A stretch of DNA of 64,000 nucleotides from Bolinopsis microptera (GCF_026151205.1 NC_087084.1:12055453-12119452), one strand, 5' to 3'. Counted from the stretch's first letter, positions 1-13,370 are shown. Notes: a model not told the origin generated them from the sequence alone. A program made the numbers and translations.

Positions 1-609
1 TGTTACTCTTTTAAACTGGAAGAGCTTCGTCTTGTAGAAATTTATGCTGTACAGTATGACTTTAAGTCAATGGAATGTTTTTAATTTGCGGATATATTCG
101 TGATACGGTAAATGGGGGAGAAAACAATTTGCTTTAAAAAAACGGCGTTGTAACGAAACGGGGTTCACATTTAAGTTTATACTGTTATTCTTATAGCAAA
201 GCGCGTTATAACGAGGTACATCTAACACTATGACATGTTCATCATTCTCATAATCATATGCAATATACATTCTCTTATGAGTAATTATACGTACAGTTTT
301 TCAAACTTTGAATAACAAAGCGACAAATCGTAAGTTATACTTAATCAGCCACGTGGTTTGAGGCAGACGTTAACGGAGGCTTAATTCTGGGGCGCCAAGC
401 TTTTTGGGAGGACACCTTTAGGTGTCCTCCCAAAATATTAATATTAAGGTTAAAAAGTTTAAAAATTCTTATTAAACTCGTTAAACTTCAACTTAAAGTT
501 TATTCATATTATGAGGCAGCAAAACTATCGGGCTGCGATGAATGGGGACTTACCACCCCATGGCAACATTAAAATATAACGACTCTGTTATACATCGCTT
601 CAAGTTGCA
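1..609. other. non-coding, no gene seen
   Basis: AT-rich sequence with no recognisable coding region; the only clear structure is the small hairpin at 402-435. Confidence 0.6.
402..435. repeat. perfect 16-bp hairpin, 2-nt loop
   Basis: TTTTGGGAGGACACCT is followed by TT and then its exact reverse complement AGGTGTCCTCCCAAAA. This is a perfect 16-bp stem in AT-rich surroundings. It could be the residue of a palindromic element or a small RNA stem; nothing shows it is transcribed. Confidence 0.8.
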
Positions 610-1048
610 CTGATATCTGGATATTATCCGGTTGGAAGAGACAAGGACAAGTGAAACAAGGAAGTTAGGAGTAAGGGCAAATTTTCGGCGTCAACGCCAT
701 CTTCAGGCTAAAATTGTTATAAATGTTAGTATATAATAAATGCTTCTATACTAGTTAAAATGCTAAATTAAAATTACACACACTGAATACAGGTTACATC
801 AAATGGTATTATAATACATTACATAATACATTATTGTAATGTATTATAATACCATTTGATGTAACCTGTATTCAGTGTGTGTAATTTTAATTTAGCATTT
901 TAACTAGTATAGAAGCATTTATTATATACTAACATTTATAACAATTTTAGCCTGAAGATGGCGTTGACGCCGAAAATTTGCCCTTACTCCTAACTTCCTT
1001 GTTTCACTTGTCCTTGTCTCTTCCAACCGGATAATATCCAGATATCAG
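610..1048. repeat. 439-bp near-perfect palindrome (foldback element)
   Basis: The left arm begins CTGATATCTGGATATTATCC and the right arm ends in its exact complement. The arms, a little over 200 bp each, remain nearly identical up to a short AT-rich centre near 825-835. The arms contain CCTGAAGATGGCGTTGACG and its complement. Such near-perfect arms suggest recent formation, as a MITE or foldback transposon or an inverted duplication. No coding capacity. Confidence 0.85.
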
Positions 1049-2631
1049 TATTTCAATCATGAGACTAATAAACAGCGAACTACTCCGTTATTTGATGCTT
1101 CAAGTTGCACCTGTGAAAATATTTAAAGATTCAGGCAAGTTTTTAAAACATTTCACTCAAAACTACCTGCAAGCTTAACCCATTAGGGACGATAGGGTCG
1201 TTTACGACCCACCTTTTCTAGAGGCTATAGAGGACAAACCATAATACTAAACGCAACGAATCTTTCGCACATATGCTCAAAATTTATTGGGCTACATTAT
1301 TGACTTTCCAGTCGAGACCCAATTAATTACTAACAACTAAATAATTAGGCTAATTAGTCGTCATAATTGGAAAATATTTCACTTTACTTCTTGCCTTGAT
1401 TGGGACATTAAAACTTTATGTAGGCTTATTTTGTTGAGGACAAAATAGTTGCGGGCAACGATTTCCTTGAGACATATGAAAAGCCCGTGATAATCAGATG
1501 TTCACAAACAGAGCTAGACGCTGTTTACTAACTGCGGTCGCATACGACCCACTCGTCCGGGTCGCAAACGACCCATCACGGTTTTTCGGCTTTAACTTCT
1601 GAAACAAAGACGTTAGGATAAAATAAAAACTGTAGCATAAGTTAAAAACATATGGTCAATACTGTGTAACTCTAACTTTTTAAAAATAAAGAATTTGGGT
1701 CATTAACGACCCACTCGGCTCACTTGCTTATTACTACATATGTCCATGTAACTTCTTGAATTCAGCCTAAAGCATGACATCATAAGTTCAAAATCGCCTC
1801 TCAGCAAGTGATAATCATCATAAACTGCGAAAAATCGGTTAAATGGGTCATTAGCGACCCACTAGGACCACAAAATTGATTAATTAAATATAATGTTGTC
1901 AAACTTTTACAAGTATTAGTATAAAAACATGTTATATCTTGGTCATTACTCCTGTACGTTGATTTAACTTTTAAAATCGATCAACTGGGTCAATAACGAC
2001 CCACTCGGAAGTTGAACCACCTCATCAATTATTATCAGTATCATGCTGTTCCACCATCAAGAAAGACACTCGTAGGTCTTAATTCCACGCAAACCACGGG
2101 TGGCTGACTACTAGCCCTTCTGAGATCCAGGGCCAACTGAAGGGCCGTCATCACTCATCAAAGAGCTGCGAGAATAACACTACTGCATATGCCTGGAGTT
2201 GCGTCCTGACTATAATACTATGGTGCGTGGAAATCTGTACCGAAAGGACCGTGGCCGTGCCGCAAAAGAAAAGGAATCGGCCCTCGTTCCTAACTTGCTA
2301 GGTAATAGCCATGCTGTTGTTGTTGCTTATTAGATTCTGTTACCTTTTTCGTCAATTTCGAATCTTGGTAAACGACCTGCTACAACCCACCGCTTGAGAC
2401 CCAGGGTCCCACGGTGATCAGATCATGTCACTCAAGAAAAATCCCCTGAACGAAGTATACGAGATATCATGTAACCTTGGGTAAATACTGAAAGACGAGT
2501 GGTCAAATTGCATATTCTAATCCAACATGCCAATATGTTTTTTGCATTCCTAGAAAGTACGAGAATAACTAAACAACTGCTGCATTCAGATGGCTACATC
2601 TACAGCTCTGTGAAGAAGGACAAGGAAAAAG

Positions 2632-2656
2632 CCCCCCCCCCCCCCCCCCCCCCCCC
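2632..2656. repeat. C homopolymer, 25 bp
   Basis: Uninterrupted run of C in the centre of the foldback element. It is paired with a G-run about 180 bp further on, in the same inverted sense as the arms. Confidence 0.9.
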
Positions 2657-2834
2657 ATTTGGCTGGCGGTGCTGCAACCTGCAATCTCTCAGACAACTAC
2701 CTCGTTTTGGGTAACAAACCCCGCAACAACGAGGCAGCTTTCAAAACGAAAACAAGTATTACGTAATCGGCCGAGAGGGAGGGGAGTTTCCAAATGATTA
2801 AGCTTGTGTAATTTTGACATAATAGCTATGTGGT

Positions 2835-2852
2835 GGGGGGGGGGGGGGGGGG
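2835..2852. repeat. G homopolymer, 18 bp
   Basis: Uninterrupted run of G in the centre of the foldback element, opposite in sense to the C-run at 2632. Confidence 0.9.
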
Positions 2853-3865
2853 CGTAAAAATTGTCCAATAAGTGATTACGTAATATATGAACGGCCCCTA
2901 AGAAGTAAAGAAAGGGAGCTGCGAAGAGAGTAGATGCAGCCATCTGAAATCTGAATCCAGCAGTTGTATAGTTCTTCTTGGACGTTCTAGGAATCGGGAA
3001 AAGATAGGCATGTTGTTTGCTGTCTCACGACATTACGGTCGTGTACTAACAGCTGATAAACTCACCTACCTATCAATCCAATTCTGCCCATTATTCGTCA
3101 GTCATTGGGTGACGTGATCTGCAGATTACCGTGAGACTCCAGATCTCAGAAGGGCTAGTAGTCAGCCACCCGTGGTTTGCGTGGAATTAAGACCTACGAG
3201 TGTCTTTCTTGATGGTAGAACAACATGATACTGATAATTAATGTCGTGGTTCAATTTCCGAGTGGGTCGTTATTGACCCAGTTGATCGATTTTAAAATTT
3301 AAATCAACGTACAGGAGTAATGACCAAGATATAACATGTTTTTATACTAATATTTGTAAAAGATTGACAACATTATATTTAATTAATCAATTTTGTGGTC
3401 TTAGTGGGTCGCTAATGACCCATTTAACCGATTTTTCGCAGTTTATGATGATTATCACTTGCTGAGAGGCGATTTTGAACTTATGATGTCATGCTTTAGG
3501 CTGAATTCAAGAAGTTACATGGACATATGTAGTAATAAGCAAGTGAGCCGAGTGGGTCGTTAATGACCCAAATTCTTTATTTTTAAAAAGTTAGAGTTAC
3601 ACAGTATTGACCATATGTTTTTAACTTATGCTACAGTTTTTATTTTATCCTAACGTCTTTGTTTCAGAAGTTAAAGCCGAAAAACCGTGATGGGTCGTTT
3701 GCGACCCGGACGAGTGGGTCGTATGCGACCATAGCTGTATCTTTTAAAGTAAACGAGATACAGATTAGCTTTTTTGGATATCTCATTTTTGCTGTAAAGT
3801 GACCTAGTGTGTTAAACGGCATCAAAATCGGCAAACTTTAAAACTCGTCGTCCCTAATGGGTTAA

Positions 3866-4610
3866 ACAATTCATAAATTGCACTCTGTACTGCGTTAGAA
3901 ATGAGGCCTGACCGTCACGTACGTTACAAATTTGGTAACTTTTCAGACCTGTCACCTGCTTCATAGTTTTAAAATTCCCATTAGAGGCTGGAAATATGAA
4001 TTTGCAGTATTGTACGGGGGTTTCTCTCAGACTTCGTACTTTATTTTAGTTGAAAATAGACAGTGATGACCAATGGCAATATTGATTTCGAGTAACCCCA
4101 AGATAAATTTAAAGGTTCGGTAGCTATATTCACCGATGATTCCGGTAACATTCACTGTCCGAATTTAAACATAAAGTAAGTGATATAAAGTAACAACTTC
4201 TTATATTAGTATATTGCTAAACTGTTAAACTGTTTAAGTTTAACATGTCTGCGTTAACGTTTTTGTTCCGTAACCAATTTGCCAGTTCAATTACTTTTGT
4301 CGTGTTTATTGTAAGAATTGTGTTGATTTTATAATTGTTAACGGTATGAAAAGTTCATTTGGAGATTCGGACGATTATCACGGTTATTTTGTTCTGAAGA
4401 GATAATAACATCCTGGATTTGATGTCTCGCATTGTACTAATGTGTCTTTTAGTCGTTAGCTAGCAGTTAAGCAGTTACTTGCATAATCGACTATAATTTA
4501 GGCTTAAATAGTGGGCCTCTTTTCATTTGGTATTACCGATTTTTGATAGATCGGCCTTTACTTTTTGATTAATCTGATTTGAATAACAGCAGACATGAAG
4601 AACTAAGGCA
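3866..4610. other. non-coding, upstream flank of first exon 4611
   Basis: No coding region or repeat recognised. If 4611 is a first exon, its promoter and 5' UTR lie here; no convincing TATA box is seen close to the ATG. Confidence 0.4.
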
Positions 4611-4709
4611 ATGTCGATGGGGAGAGATACTGGAGCTGCAGGCACCCCTGGAGATTATCGTACTATTCCGCATGAGTCTACGACTACTGCTTCATCCATC
4701 ACCGATCAG
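4611..4709 (+). CDS. candidate alternative first exon of TRPM gene (33 aa)
   Basis: An ATG opens a 33-codon stretch (MSMGRDTGAAGTPGDY...) rich in Thr, Ser and Gly that ends ...SITDQ at CAG|GTATGA, a good 5' splice site exactly on a codon boundary. A stop (TGA) lies five codons upstream in frame, so the exon must start here or at an acceptor in between. The phase matches the acceptor of the shared TRPM exon at 60280. No domain; it would be a short flexible N-terminus. It lies about 55 kb from that acceptor, so the intron would be very long. The intron opens with a 24-bp G-run. Coding character is clear by eye for such a short exon, but the link to TRPM is inference from phase and strand. Confidence 0.6.
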
Positions 4710-4729
4710 GTATGATTGAAAATTGTTCT

Positions 4730-4753
4730 GGGGGGGGGGGGGGGGGGGGGGGG
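4730..4753. repeat. G homopolymer, 24 bp
   Basis: Begins 20 bp after the 5' splice site of the first exon at 4611. On the transcript it would be a G-run next to a donor site, able to form a quadruplex. Confidence 0.9.
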
Positions 4754-4779
4754 TATAGTATTCTTCTACCAAAGAATAC

Positions 4780-5760
4780 TATTAGGTTGATCCTCCCTGT
4801 GACCACGAGCTTTCTCGTCTTACTTATAATTCAAAGAATTTATATGTTTGTAGTTGTACTTGTACTAGAAAACCCGTGGTCACAGGGAGGAAGCTAGTAT
4901 TTTTCTAATTCTTTGGCAGTCAGTTTTTATCGCATCCAAAAGTATTCATCCCCAGCGAAGATACAGCCGATTAAAATGTTGCTCGCACTGAACACAACGT
5001 AATACTAATTACCACAAAACCGATCAAAATGTCGCTCGCAAATCTTTGCACGTGCGTGTAACAACCCTCGTTACCATGGTTACTTTGCAACTTCTTATTT
5101 TTTACCTAGTTTGCACGTGGGCGGTCGTACAGCATATATACAAAAATAATTCTTTGAATTATAATAATGACTAGAAAGCCTGTGATCACAGGGAGGAAGG
5201 TAATAATATTCTTTGGTAGTCAGTTTTTATAGCATCAAAAAATATCCGTCACCATCGAGTATACAGCCCATTAAAATGTAGCTCGCACAGAACACAACGT
5301 AATTACCACAAAACCGATAAAAATGACGTTAAAACAATCATTAGTATTACAGGTGCATGTGCACGTTTCAACACCATTACCGCGTGGTTACTATGCAACT
5401 TCCTATTTCCCATCTGATTTGCACGTGGGAGGTCGTACAAAGATAATTCTTTGAATTATAAGTAAGATGTATGTACGACCGCCCACGTGCAAATAGACGA
5501 GAAATATGAAGTTAGGTAAAAAATCAAAAGGTTGCATAGCAACGGTGCTTAAATGAGCACGTGCACGTGCAATGACTGTTGGAACGGCATTTTGATCGGC
5601 TTTGTGGTTATTATATTACGTTGTGTTTTTAAACTTTAAAAAGTGTTTAACATTTAAATCGGCTGTATCTTCGGTTGGGATGGATTTTTTTATGCGATTA
5701 AAACTTTCTTTCAAAGAATACTACTAGCTTCATCCCTGTTACCAAAGGCTTTCTAGTACT
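4780..5760. mobile_element. nested MITE cluster with direct and inverted copies
   Basis: A unit of about 270 bp containing GTGATCACAGGGAGGAAG, TTAAAATGT(T/A)GCTCGCAC and TTTGCACGTGGG(C/A)GGTCGTAC occurs at about 4870-5140 and 5170-5450 in the same direction. It occurs again inverted at about 5465-5760. The outer ends (AAAGAATACTATTAG near 4785 and AAAGAATACTACTAG near 5715) frame the cluster. No coding capacity. Confidence 0.7.
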
Positions 5761-8700
5761 TATATCTTTATATAAATTGTAATATAATATTATTACAAAT
5801 TATTTAATCATATGCAATTTCTTCATTGTCTTGCAAGTATCATTTTGTAATACGTCTTCACTATAAATTAACGCAGTATTATATTTGTATTACATGATTC
5901 TTAAAAAGAAATATAGTAGCTAGACAAAATGTTTCGTCAGCTAAAAATTAAACAATGCAGCTATAAATCACTTTTTTTTGCTAACGTACGTGATCAACGT
6001 ACTTCTCAGCAGTTGCTCATGTAATTCAAAATTGTATGTGCTTAGAATTTAAAAAATCAATCGATACATTCATTATCACGCATGATTGTATGGGGCATGA
6101 TAGTATCATGCTCTATTATATCGGGTTCTATTCACCGATATGAGAGTAATTGACAACTCGCACTTCGCTAACTTTCTGATTACAGTTAAACTTATTCATC
6201 TGATAGTTATCAAACTTTATTCAAGCTTTCAAGGAGACAGTTTCGCCAACTCTGTTTTCTATATCAACTATAAGTATAAGAAGTAAATTAATAAGTATTA
6301 AATATATGTACCAACCTCTGATACATACAGGGTGGGCCATAATCGGGCACTCTAGGTTACTGAGAAATAAGCACAAACCTTTGCACACTGACTTATGGCC
6401 CACTCTGAGCAGATATCAGGGTTTCCTCTAATTCCTAGACAGTTTAGCTGAAAAGTGCAGTACCAGGCTGCAGTCAGGCTGCAGTCAGACGTGCCACACC
6501 CCACTTCTCATTATGTTATTACTATACAATTCCGTCAGCCTGCAAAATCACAAAACTGGGACTGACCTGGCATTTGGTGTGGGTTTCTTCACTTTCGTAC
6601 TGCAAAATTCGTAGCTGCAGATGCCTTACAACTTATGAAAATACAAAATTGAAACTCTTCGAACGTCTCTTATATCCTCCATTCTATTTCTACTAGTACT
6701 ATCAAAGTATCAATGGATTTAAGTGTAGGCAGTTTACCCTTCCCAAGGACCACACAATATCCCAGGCTCTGTGATAAAGCCAGCAGTGCTAAGGTAACGA
6801 GCCTTGCACTTCTAATGTTACTCCACTTATCATGCTACATCATACCCATATTGGCTGAGATATCTCATGTTGTGCCGGTATAGGCACGTACTGTCGTGAC
6901 GGAACATTATGTACTCTGCACATGCACATCTTGCTTTAAAAACTTGGCTGTCAGAAACGCGTACAATTATTGTTAATAACTGCTTCACATTTAGTAGTGA
7001 AGAACCCGAATTAGGACTATGTATTTTATGTAGTATTGGACAATTAGCTGGTCAACATCCTTACTATTTCTTAGTACACAGTGGTGGTCGGTTCTACTCC
7101 CGCTGTAAAACTTGACAACTTTTCTCTGATTTACAGCACCGTCCAAAGAGCGTTTTGTCCGTCTAGCCACCGTATATTCTCCGTCACCAAGCCATCACAC
7201 GTGACCTGAACTTAGTGTTCTTATTGGATGCCACAGTAGCACGTTCCTACCATCTGCCCTCTTATTGGGTGGATTTCAAGGTAGTCTGATGAGGGACGAG
7301 GGGATACCATTTGTTGTCTTGCTATAGTACTTGCTGGTCATTACATGATAATTCTCCTTTTTAAAGATTAACCAGTGTTGACGTTAGTGGAACGGGGTGA
7401 TAATAAAGTAAAAAATATTGCTTTATTACTATTAGTGCAATAAATCCACTCGATAATAAGCCTCATAAGTTGAGGCCTTTAATATCGCGGTCAATACCGT
7501 GGCAATTTGAGAAGCGGTGTTATAAGTTCATGTTGGCTTTTTGTTTGTCAACGATATATTTTAAGGTTCTTTTCACTTTTGAGTTGTTAGTCGGTGGAAC
7601 TGTAATGAGAGTAATAGTTTTTTTGTCTTTTGAAACTTGATTTAACTGAAATTATACAGTGACTAGATCAGTTATTCATAAAGTTTTGATGAAAACTGAA
7701 GACAATTGACGCTTCAACACGACTCAGCGAACAGCTTGGTTACAATTTATCAAACATACAATTGGAGCTAAATTTAATAACTGTGCTGTTATATTTCCAA
7801 GTAAAACGCTCATGTTTCACTGAAGATAAAGCTCGCTGAAACTTTTGCTGAAACATGACCAATTAAGGCTCTGTTTAACTATAACACCTGTAATCTAATC
7901 GATATCTTGTGAACTGTCGTCATATCAGACTGTTATTGCAAATGTAACATTCGCCAAATTATTTCAACGCCGAGGTTTATAAGTCATAAACTGTATAACG
8001 GTATTTAATGTTAAATGTTCAACCAGTCAACAGTTTTAAGCTTCAAGTTTAACGACTGTCTCTAGAATCTAGATTCTCAATATCTTGAAGTTATATTAAA
8101 TTCCTTATTAGTAGCATAATCTTAGCATAATCTATACTTTATACAAAAGCTTGTTGAATCGATTGATAAGACCTTAGACCATAATGTATTTCTAATGACT
8201 TGATAACTCTGTGTCCTGCGAATAAAAACTAATACAACTTCAGACCCTGGCCCTAATCTTGACCCAAAAACTCAACCAACTTTTGCCCAATCAGTCTGAT
8301 TCAGTCTTGTCTTGGATAACAGAACCCTAAAATTTCACAGCACCACATGTGATTGGCATGTGAGTGGGCACTAAATTGGAACAAACCAAGCTGGTACAAC
8401 ATCTGTTAGATCTTTAGATATATGATAAATAAACAATTGAGCTGATCACAATGTGGTTGTACAGTGTTATACTACAATTAACCATTTGATTCTAATATTG
8501 ATGTGACGGCCCCTCTTTTTAAGTTTTTAAGCACTACCGATCAGTTTCGCTGAACTGTTTTCTGACACGTTTAGTTTTTGATAATTTAAAACTTTTTGCT
8601 GGACTTGCAATGATGAAGCTCGAATCCAGGATTTCATATTTACCGAGTCACACTAACTTGGTAAAAACTAAAATGTAGTTCAGTTTTAAAATTATTTGAA

Positions 8701-10671
8701 AGAACTATACTGTCACGTGATTCATTAATCGATCTGAATGGCTAGTGATCACTGAGGACACTATTCAGTGTGCAATGACATATTGGTTTGAGTGAATTAA
8801 GAGTGGATTGTCTAATTTATTTGGGTAATCGATCGGCACGTACCAAAGTTTGATACATTGATACAAGGTTTCGGTTCATGGTTAAAGTACGATCAATTTT
8901 CTCACGAAGGCTATATATTATTCAATTAGTTTTTTTCGTTAAAGATGTGTAATTGGCTTGTTCTGAACCCGACTATTCTCCAACTACAACTATAGAGTTT
9001 TTTATAATCAAGGCGGTTAAGCCACTCGACGAGAAGTTAAAAGCGACTAATCAATGAGTATTAGTAAAGCTTAATTACTGAAATGATGTGGTCGCTCTCT
9101 GATTCCCTGTCAACTGTTCCTATAAAGCTGGACACTACAAGATGTCATCTTCATTCTCTTATTTTCTCCATTTTTCTGACATGTTTTCCTCTACTACAAT
9201 CTGTTCGATCAGTCAAGTTTTCCTTAACTTCAAGTTATCAGCCTTCCAAATTACCATCTTCCTGTCAAACTTAAACAAGATTATGATCACGCTGTAGGGC
9301 AGTTTCTATTAATTGTTATTGAAACTGGGTCTAGTTCCATAACAACCGCGCATTGTGTCCAGCCAAGTTTATACTTGCCTCGTTCTTTGTGTGGCCGTAT
9401 GTCTGGATACTTGTTGAAGATGATCAGACATCAGTACGCCCTTTGTTTGCGCATGTTATCCGCAGTTTAATTTGAGTGAATAATCATTGTATAGTTGAAC
9501 AAAAAGCTAAATTTGTTCAAATTTTCTGTCTTGTATTCGTGACCTGACGCTTAACCACTTCAAGAATGTGGTCAAAATTTGGATTCCTGTTGAATGCTCT
9601 TCGTATATATGTCTTACCACTAAACTGGCCGAATCCAATGCTTTATTCGTGTTTCCATCGAATGGTTAATTATTACTTCTTTTCGACGGAGTTGATGGCC
9701 TTGTCAATTTCGCACAAAAGATCTTAACAAAAGCCTTTCATATTTTTTGCAAGTTGGATACAAATTTCAGATTAATTTTAACATTAAGCTACAAAACAAT
9801 CATTTAATTACTTGTCGAGTCCCGTAAGCTTGCAAAGTCACTCAATGTGAGTAGTCGCATGTTAAAATGCGGGAAATGCTCGCATCAAATGTTAACTGTT
9901 GGTGGTAGAATGTGATTTTACTGACACATAAATGTGGGTAATAAAATTAAAGTGGTAAAAGTTTCTTTTGACCTACTCACTGTAAACCACTTTTACTGAC
10001 AAAATTGATTATTCTATAATGTTTTCTTCAGCTTTCATTTTTGATAATTCCCATTATTTTTATTTAAGGTCCGATCAGGTGATCTTTATCAGTTTTTGAA
10101 TGTGAAAAAAGAATAAGGATTCAAATTTCGATTGATCGCTCACTTATTCTAGATTCATTCTATCAAATCTCTTCCTAGTTAAGTTCCATGGCACGTTTGA
10201 CCCGAATGTTTGACGGGTTGGAAATCACCACACTAATAATATAAATTGTTTAATTGGTCGAATGCACTGTCTTAATAGTATAAAAATAATTAGAAATTCC
10301 TATAAATTTAAACAAATTATATCGATATTTGACACTTCTATTATCAATTGTTATGTTTATAATCTCCATATAAAAGCCTCCACTATGTACCATATTGTAG
10401 TATTATCAGTATAAGTAGTATTAGTGTTAAAAGTATGTAGCAAGACTTCGATACAAGCCGTCAATAGCCACTTTAACTGAACTACTGATAAAACCCAATA
10501 GTTTACATTCCTCTTTTCCTTTCGTTTCTGTTTTTTCGTCCTTTCCTTTTTGTTCTTCATATTTAAATCACGTACGTGATAACATATATCGTATTACGAA
10601 ATTATCGTAATTTCACATCTAACACGGGTATATTCTCGAAGGTGAACTGCGATAGTTGATAATGTTATGTT
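5761..10671. other. long non-coding stretch
   Basis: About 4.9 kb of AT-rich DNA without convincing exons on either strand. It contains one small MITE at 6328-6407. Short open frames here lack good splice sites and coding character. Confidence 0.5.
6328..6407. mobile_element. 80-bp MITE with CAGGGTGGGCCATAA ends
   Basis: It begins CAGGGTGGGCCATAA and ends TTATGGCCCACTCTG, an imperfect terminal inverted repeat. Related CAGGGTG-type ends occur singly near 21986 and 23873. Confidence 0.55.
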
Positions 10672-10731
10672 AACAAAGAACAACAAAGAACAAAGAACAA
10701 CAAAGAACAACAAAGAACAACAAAGACAAGG
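10672..10731. repeat. AACAAAGAAC tandem repeat
   Basis: About six imperfect copies of a 9-10-bp unit (AACAAAGAAC), about 105-165 bp upstream of the first exon at 10837, probably in its promoter or 5' UTR. Confidence 0.85.
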
Positions 10732-10836
10732 AAGATTACCCCGACCCTTGTGATTGTGTTCCTGCTTTGTCAATTGCTAGAAAATGAAGGACATCTGCTG
10801 AGTAATTAGCTAATTAGGTGTAATTATCTAATTAGG

Positions 10837-10929
10837 ATGTACAACAATCACTTTGTGTTTGAGCCCCGGGAAGTCTACAATGCTAACAAGATCCAAACTA
10901 CGATTGCTCCTAAGTGGAGGTACGACCAG
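10837..10929 (+). CDS. candidate alternative first exon of TRPM gene (31 aa)
   Basis: An ATG opens MYNNHFVFEPREVYNANK..., ending ...KWRYDQ at CAG|GTCAGT, a good donor in phase 0. Amino-acid use (aromatics, Asn, a charged end) and the rise in GC over the flanks look coding. The next stop upstream in frame is a TAG ten codons before the ATG, and the A/T-rich stretch between lacks a phase-0 acceptor, which supports translation starting here. No known domain. It lies in the same orientation and phase as the other first exons and the shared exon at 60280. Confidence 0.65.
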
Positions 10930-11199
10930 GTCAGTCCATGTTTATTGTTTAATGTTTAATCTTTCTTCGCTCTTACGAGTGGGTCGATCATATATTTTGA
11001 TGAATGATGATAAACTAATTATGATAAACTAACTACGCAACACTTCTAATCTATTAAATTTATTGAGCTATGTAAGGTATTGTAACGTCCTGTCTATGAC
11101 AAAGGCATATTTCCGAAACGTCGACAACTAATTTGTTTTGAATCACTGAGTGGACTAGACTTTCACTTCGTCACCAACTATCAAAAAAAACTTAATCCT

Positions 11200-13170
11200 C
11201 AATAATTGATCTTTATTATTGTTGATAAATAATGAATTTAATAATTCATTAAATAATTTGTATCCCAAAACTTAAGAATCAACAGGTTGATGGAAGTTTT
11301 CAATCAAAAAATTCCAAAATGTATCATGATATTGCTTAGTTCTTTCGTCAGATAATTGGGTCGGATCCAAACAACATAGGTGATGGCGTTTCTATCATTT
11401 TACAGTTATAATTTTAAAATGTTGTTTATTATCGACCGTATTATCAAACATTTTTGCCATCAATACACTGGACTTACCAGGGAGAAGAGGAAGACCCCAA
11501 AGCAATCTATTCTCGCTGATTGTGCATGATTTATGTAAAAGAAATCTTTATATGAATAATATCTTTGACCTGCATTATCTCCGTAATTTAGCTTATGACA
11601 AATGACAATAGATATTGGCGGAAATTACAATGAAGTTTTTTGATATTTAGTTTTTGTTTTAGGGAAAGATTAGACTTGGGCGTTGTTTTTGAACTATCCC
11701 TTGATTAGAAATTTGATTTAATAATGTTTATTATCGATCGCATTATCAAACAGGATCGTACACACCAAAATTATTAATAAATTAACACCTTAATGTGGAA
11801 ACAAATTGTCCCAGCATTGTTGCAATTTGCTGCATTCAATTTTATTCAGCTCGAAAAAATTACTTTTGTTTAAATTCTCATATCAAGGTCTTTTCTTAAA
11901 ACTGAAAATAAGATATTTATAAGCTTTCCTAGTCTCGAACAAATAAATTATCAGATTCTACTGCTAAAGACAAACCTAGTCGAACAGGTCAATTCTCTTT
12001 ACTTCTCAATATGTGCCCAAACATTTTTCATCTTTTGTATTCGATTCGTTCAGAAAGTTTTACGACATAAAATTTCTTATATAGAGTAATGTTGCTGATT
12101 TTACGTTTACATATTGTTTGGCAGATCATTTGATTCATTTTGCTCTGTCTCTATAGATGTAGTTTCCTATTTTACCTCAAATATCTCCACTAATTTGGAA
12201 TAGACATAACTCATGCTGGCGAGGTTACGTAATGCTAGTATAATGACTATTAAACTTTGATTGTTTTGAGAAAACATATATTAGAAGCTTAACAAAGAAG
12301 ATCGGGTTTGGGACTTATTCATAACACCATTTTAATTGTTTACGACTGACGGCAATTCAGCAATTATCTCATCTGCAATAATTGGTAGATTGGTTTTCAC
12401 TTAAACCTTGGTTATTGTCAACAAAACATATATTAGATGAGAATATCACCATGAATCATTTTCTTGTTTCGTCTATTTTTATACGCTGAAAATAAGAGGT
12501 CCATGTTAAATCCTTAATTAATTTAAGTTGATGAATCGGATAATTGATTAGTTATTATTTATCCCAAAACTGTAGAATCATCAGGTTCATAAAGGTCTTC
12601 AATCAAAAGTTTCAAAACTGTAGCATTATATTGTTTAGGTCTTTCATCAGATAATTGGGTTGGATCCAGACATCATGGGTGATTGGTTTTCTTCCATTTT
12701 ACTGGTACAGTTTTGAAATATTGTTTATTTTCATATTATCAAACAGGATCGTATACGCAAAATTTATTAATAAATTAATACCTTAATGCGGTAATCTGGA
12801 AATATTTTTCAACCTTGAATAGTTGCATAAATATGCTGGTTCATTTTTAATTTTTTCTGCATTTCTATAAATTTAGTTTCCTATTTTATCTCAAATATCT
12901 CAACTTTGAGAGATCATCATTCATCTGATGAATAACCCTAACTCATGCTGGAGACGTTACGTAATGCTAGTATAATGACTATTAATCCTTGGTTGCTTTA
13001 ACTTTTTAAGAAAACATATATTAGAAGCTTAACAAAGAATAACAAAGAAGATCGGTTTTGGGACCTATTCATAACACCATGTTTACGACTGACAGCAATC
13101 CAGCAATTATCTCATCTGCAATAATTGGTTTTCACCATTGTTTTTGCTGGAGACGTTACGTAATGCACTA
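11200..13170. repeat. diverged tandem duplication, ~1.3-kb period
   Basis: The block at about 11255-11470 reappears diverged at about 12560-12750 (shared CAGATAATTGGGT and GGATCCA). The block around 12290-12420 (ACAAAGAAGATCGG, CATCTGCAATAATTGG) reappears at about 13035-13130 and in part at 14352. An old local duplication with no coding content. Confidence 0.65.
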
Positions 13171-13370
13171 GCATGACTAGTAGCTTAATAATTATACCTT
13201 GGTTGTGATAATTGCACCCTTAGACTTGAATCGGCAATTAAACTACTGCACTCACATATGCATAATGCTGGATCAGCAGATATAATTTGTAATATCATAT
13301 AGTCATAATTCGTTACCTATATCATAGTCTGTTCACATAATCTATTCACCTAATGTTATTGTTTCTCCTA

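Larger units (their letters stand above)
1179..3861. mobile_element. piggyBac-like non-autonomous foldback element
   Basis: The element begins CCCATTAGGGACGA and ends TCGTCCCTAATGGG, a 14-bp terminal inverted repeat, and both ends are flanked by TTAA (1175-1178 and 3862-3865). TTAA duplication with CCC/GGG termini is the hallmark of the piggyBac superfamily. Inside lie long inverted arms (about 1536-2127 and 3141-3730) that match almost base for base. Each arm carries several copies of a short palindrome of the form GGGTCGTnnnCGACCCA (near 1197, 1536, 1560, 1688, 1844 and 1987, mirrored at 3271, 3404, 3554, 3691 and 3715). The centre holds a C-run and a G-run. No transposase is visible, so it would need a helper enzyme in trans. 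Confidence 0.8.
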
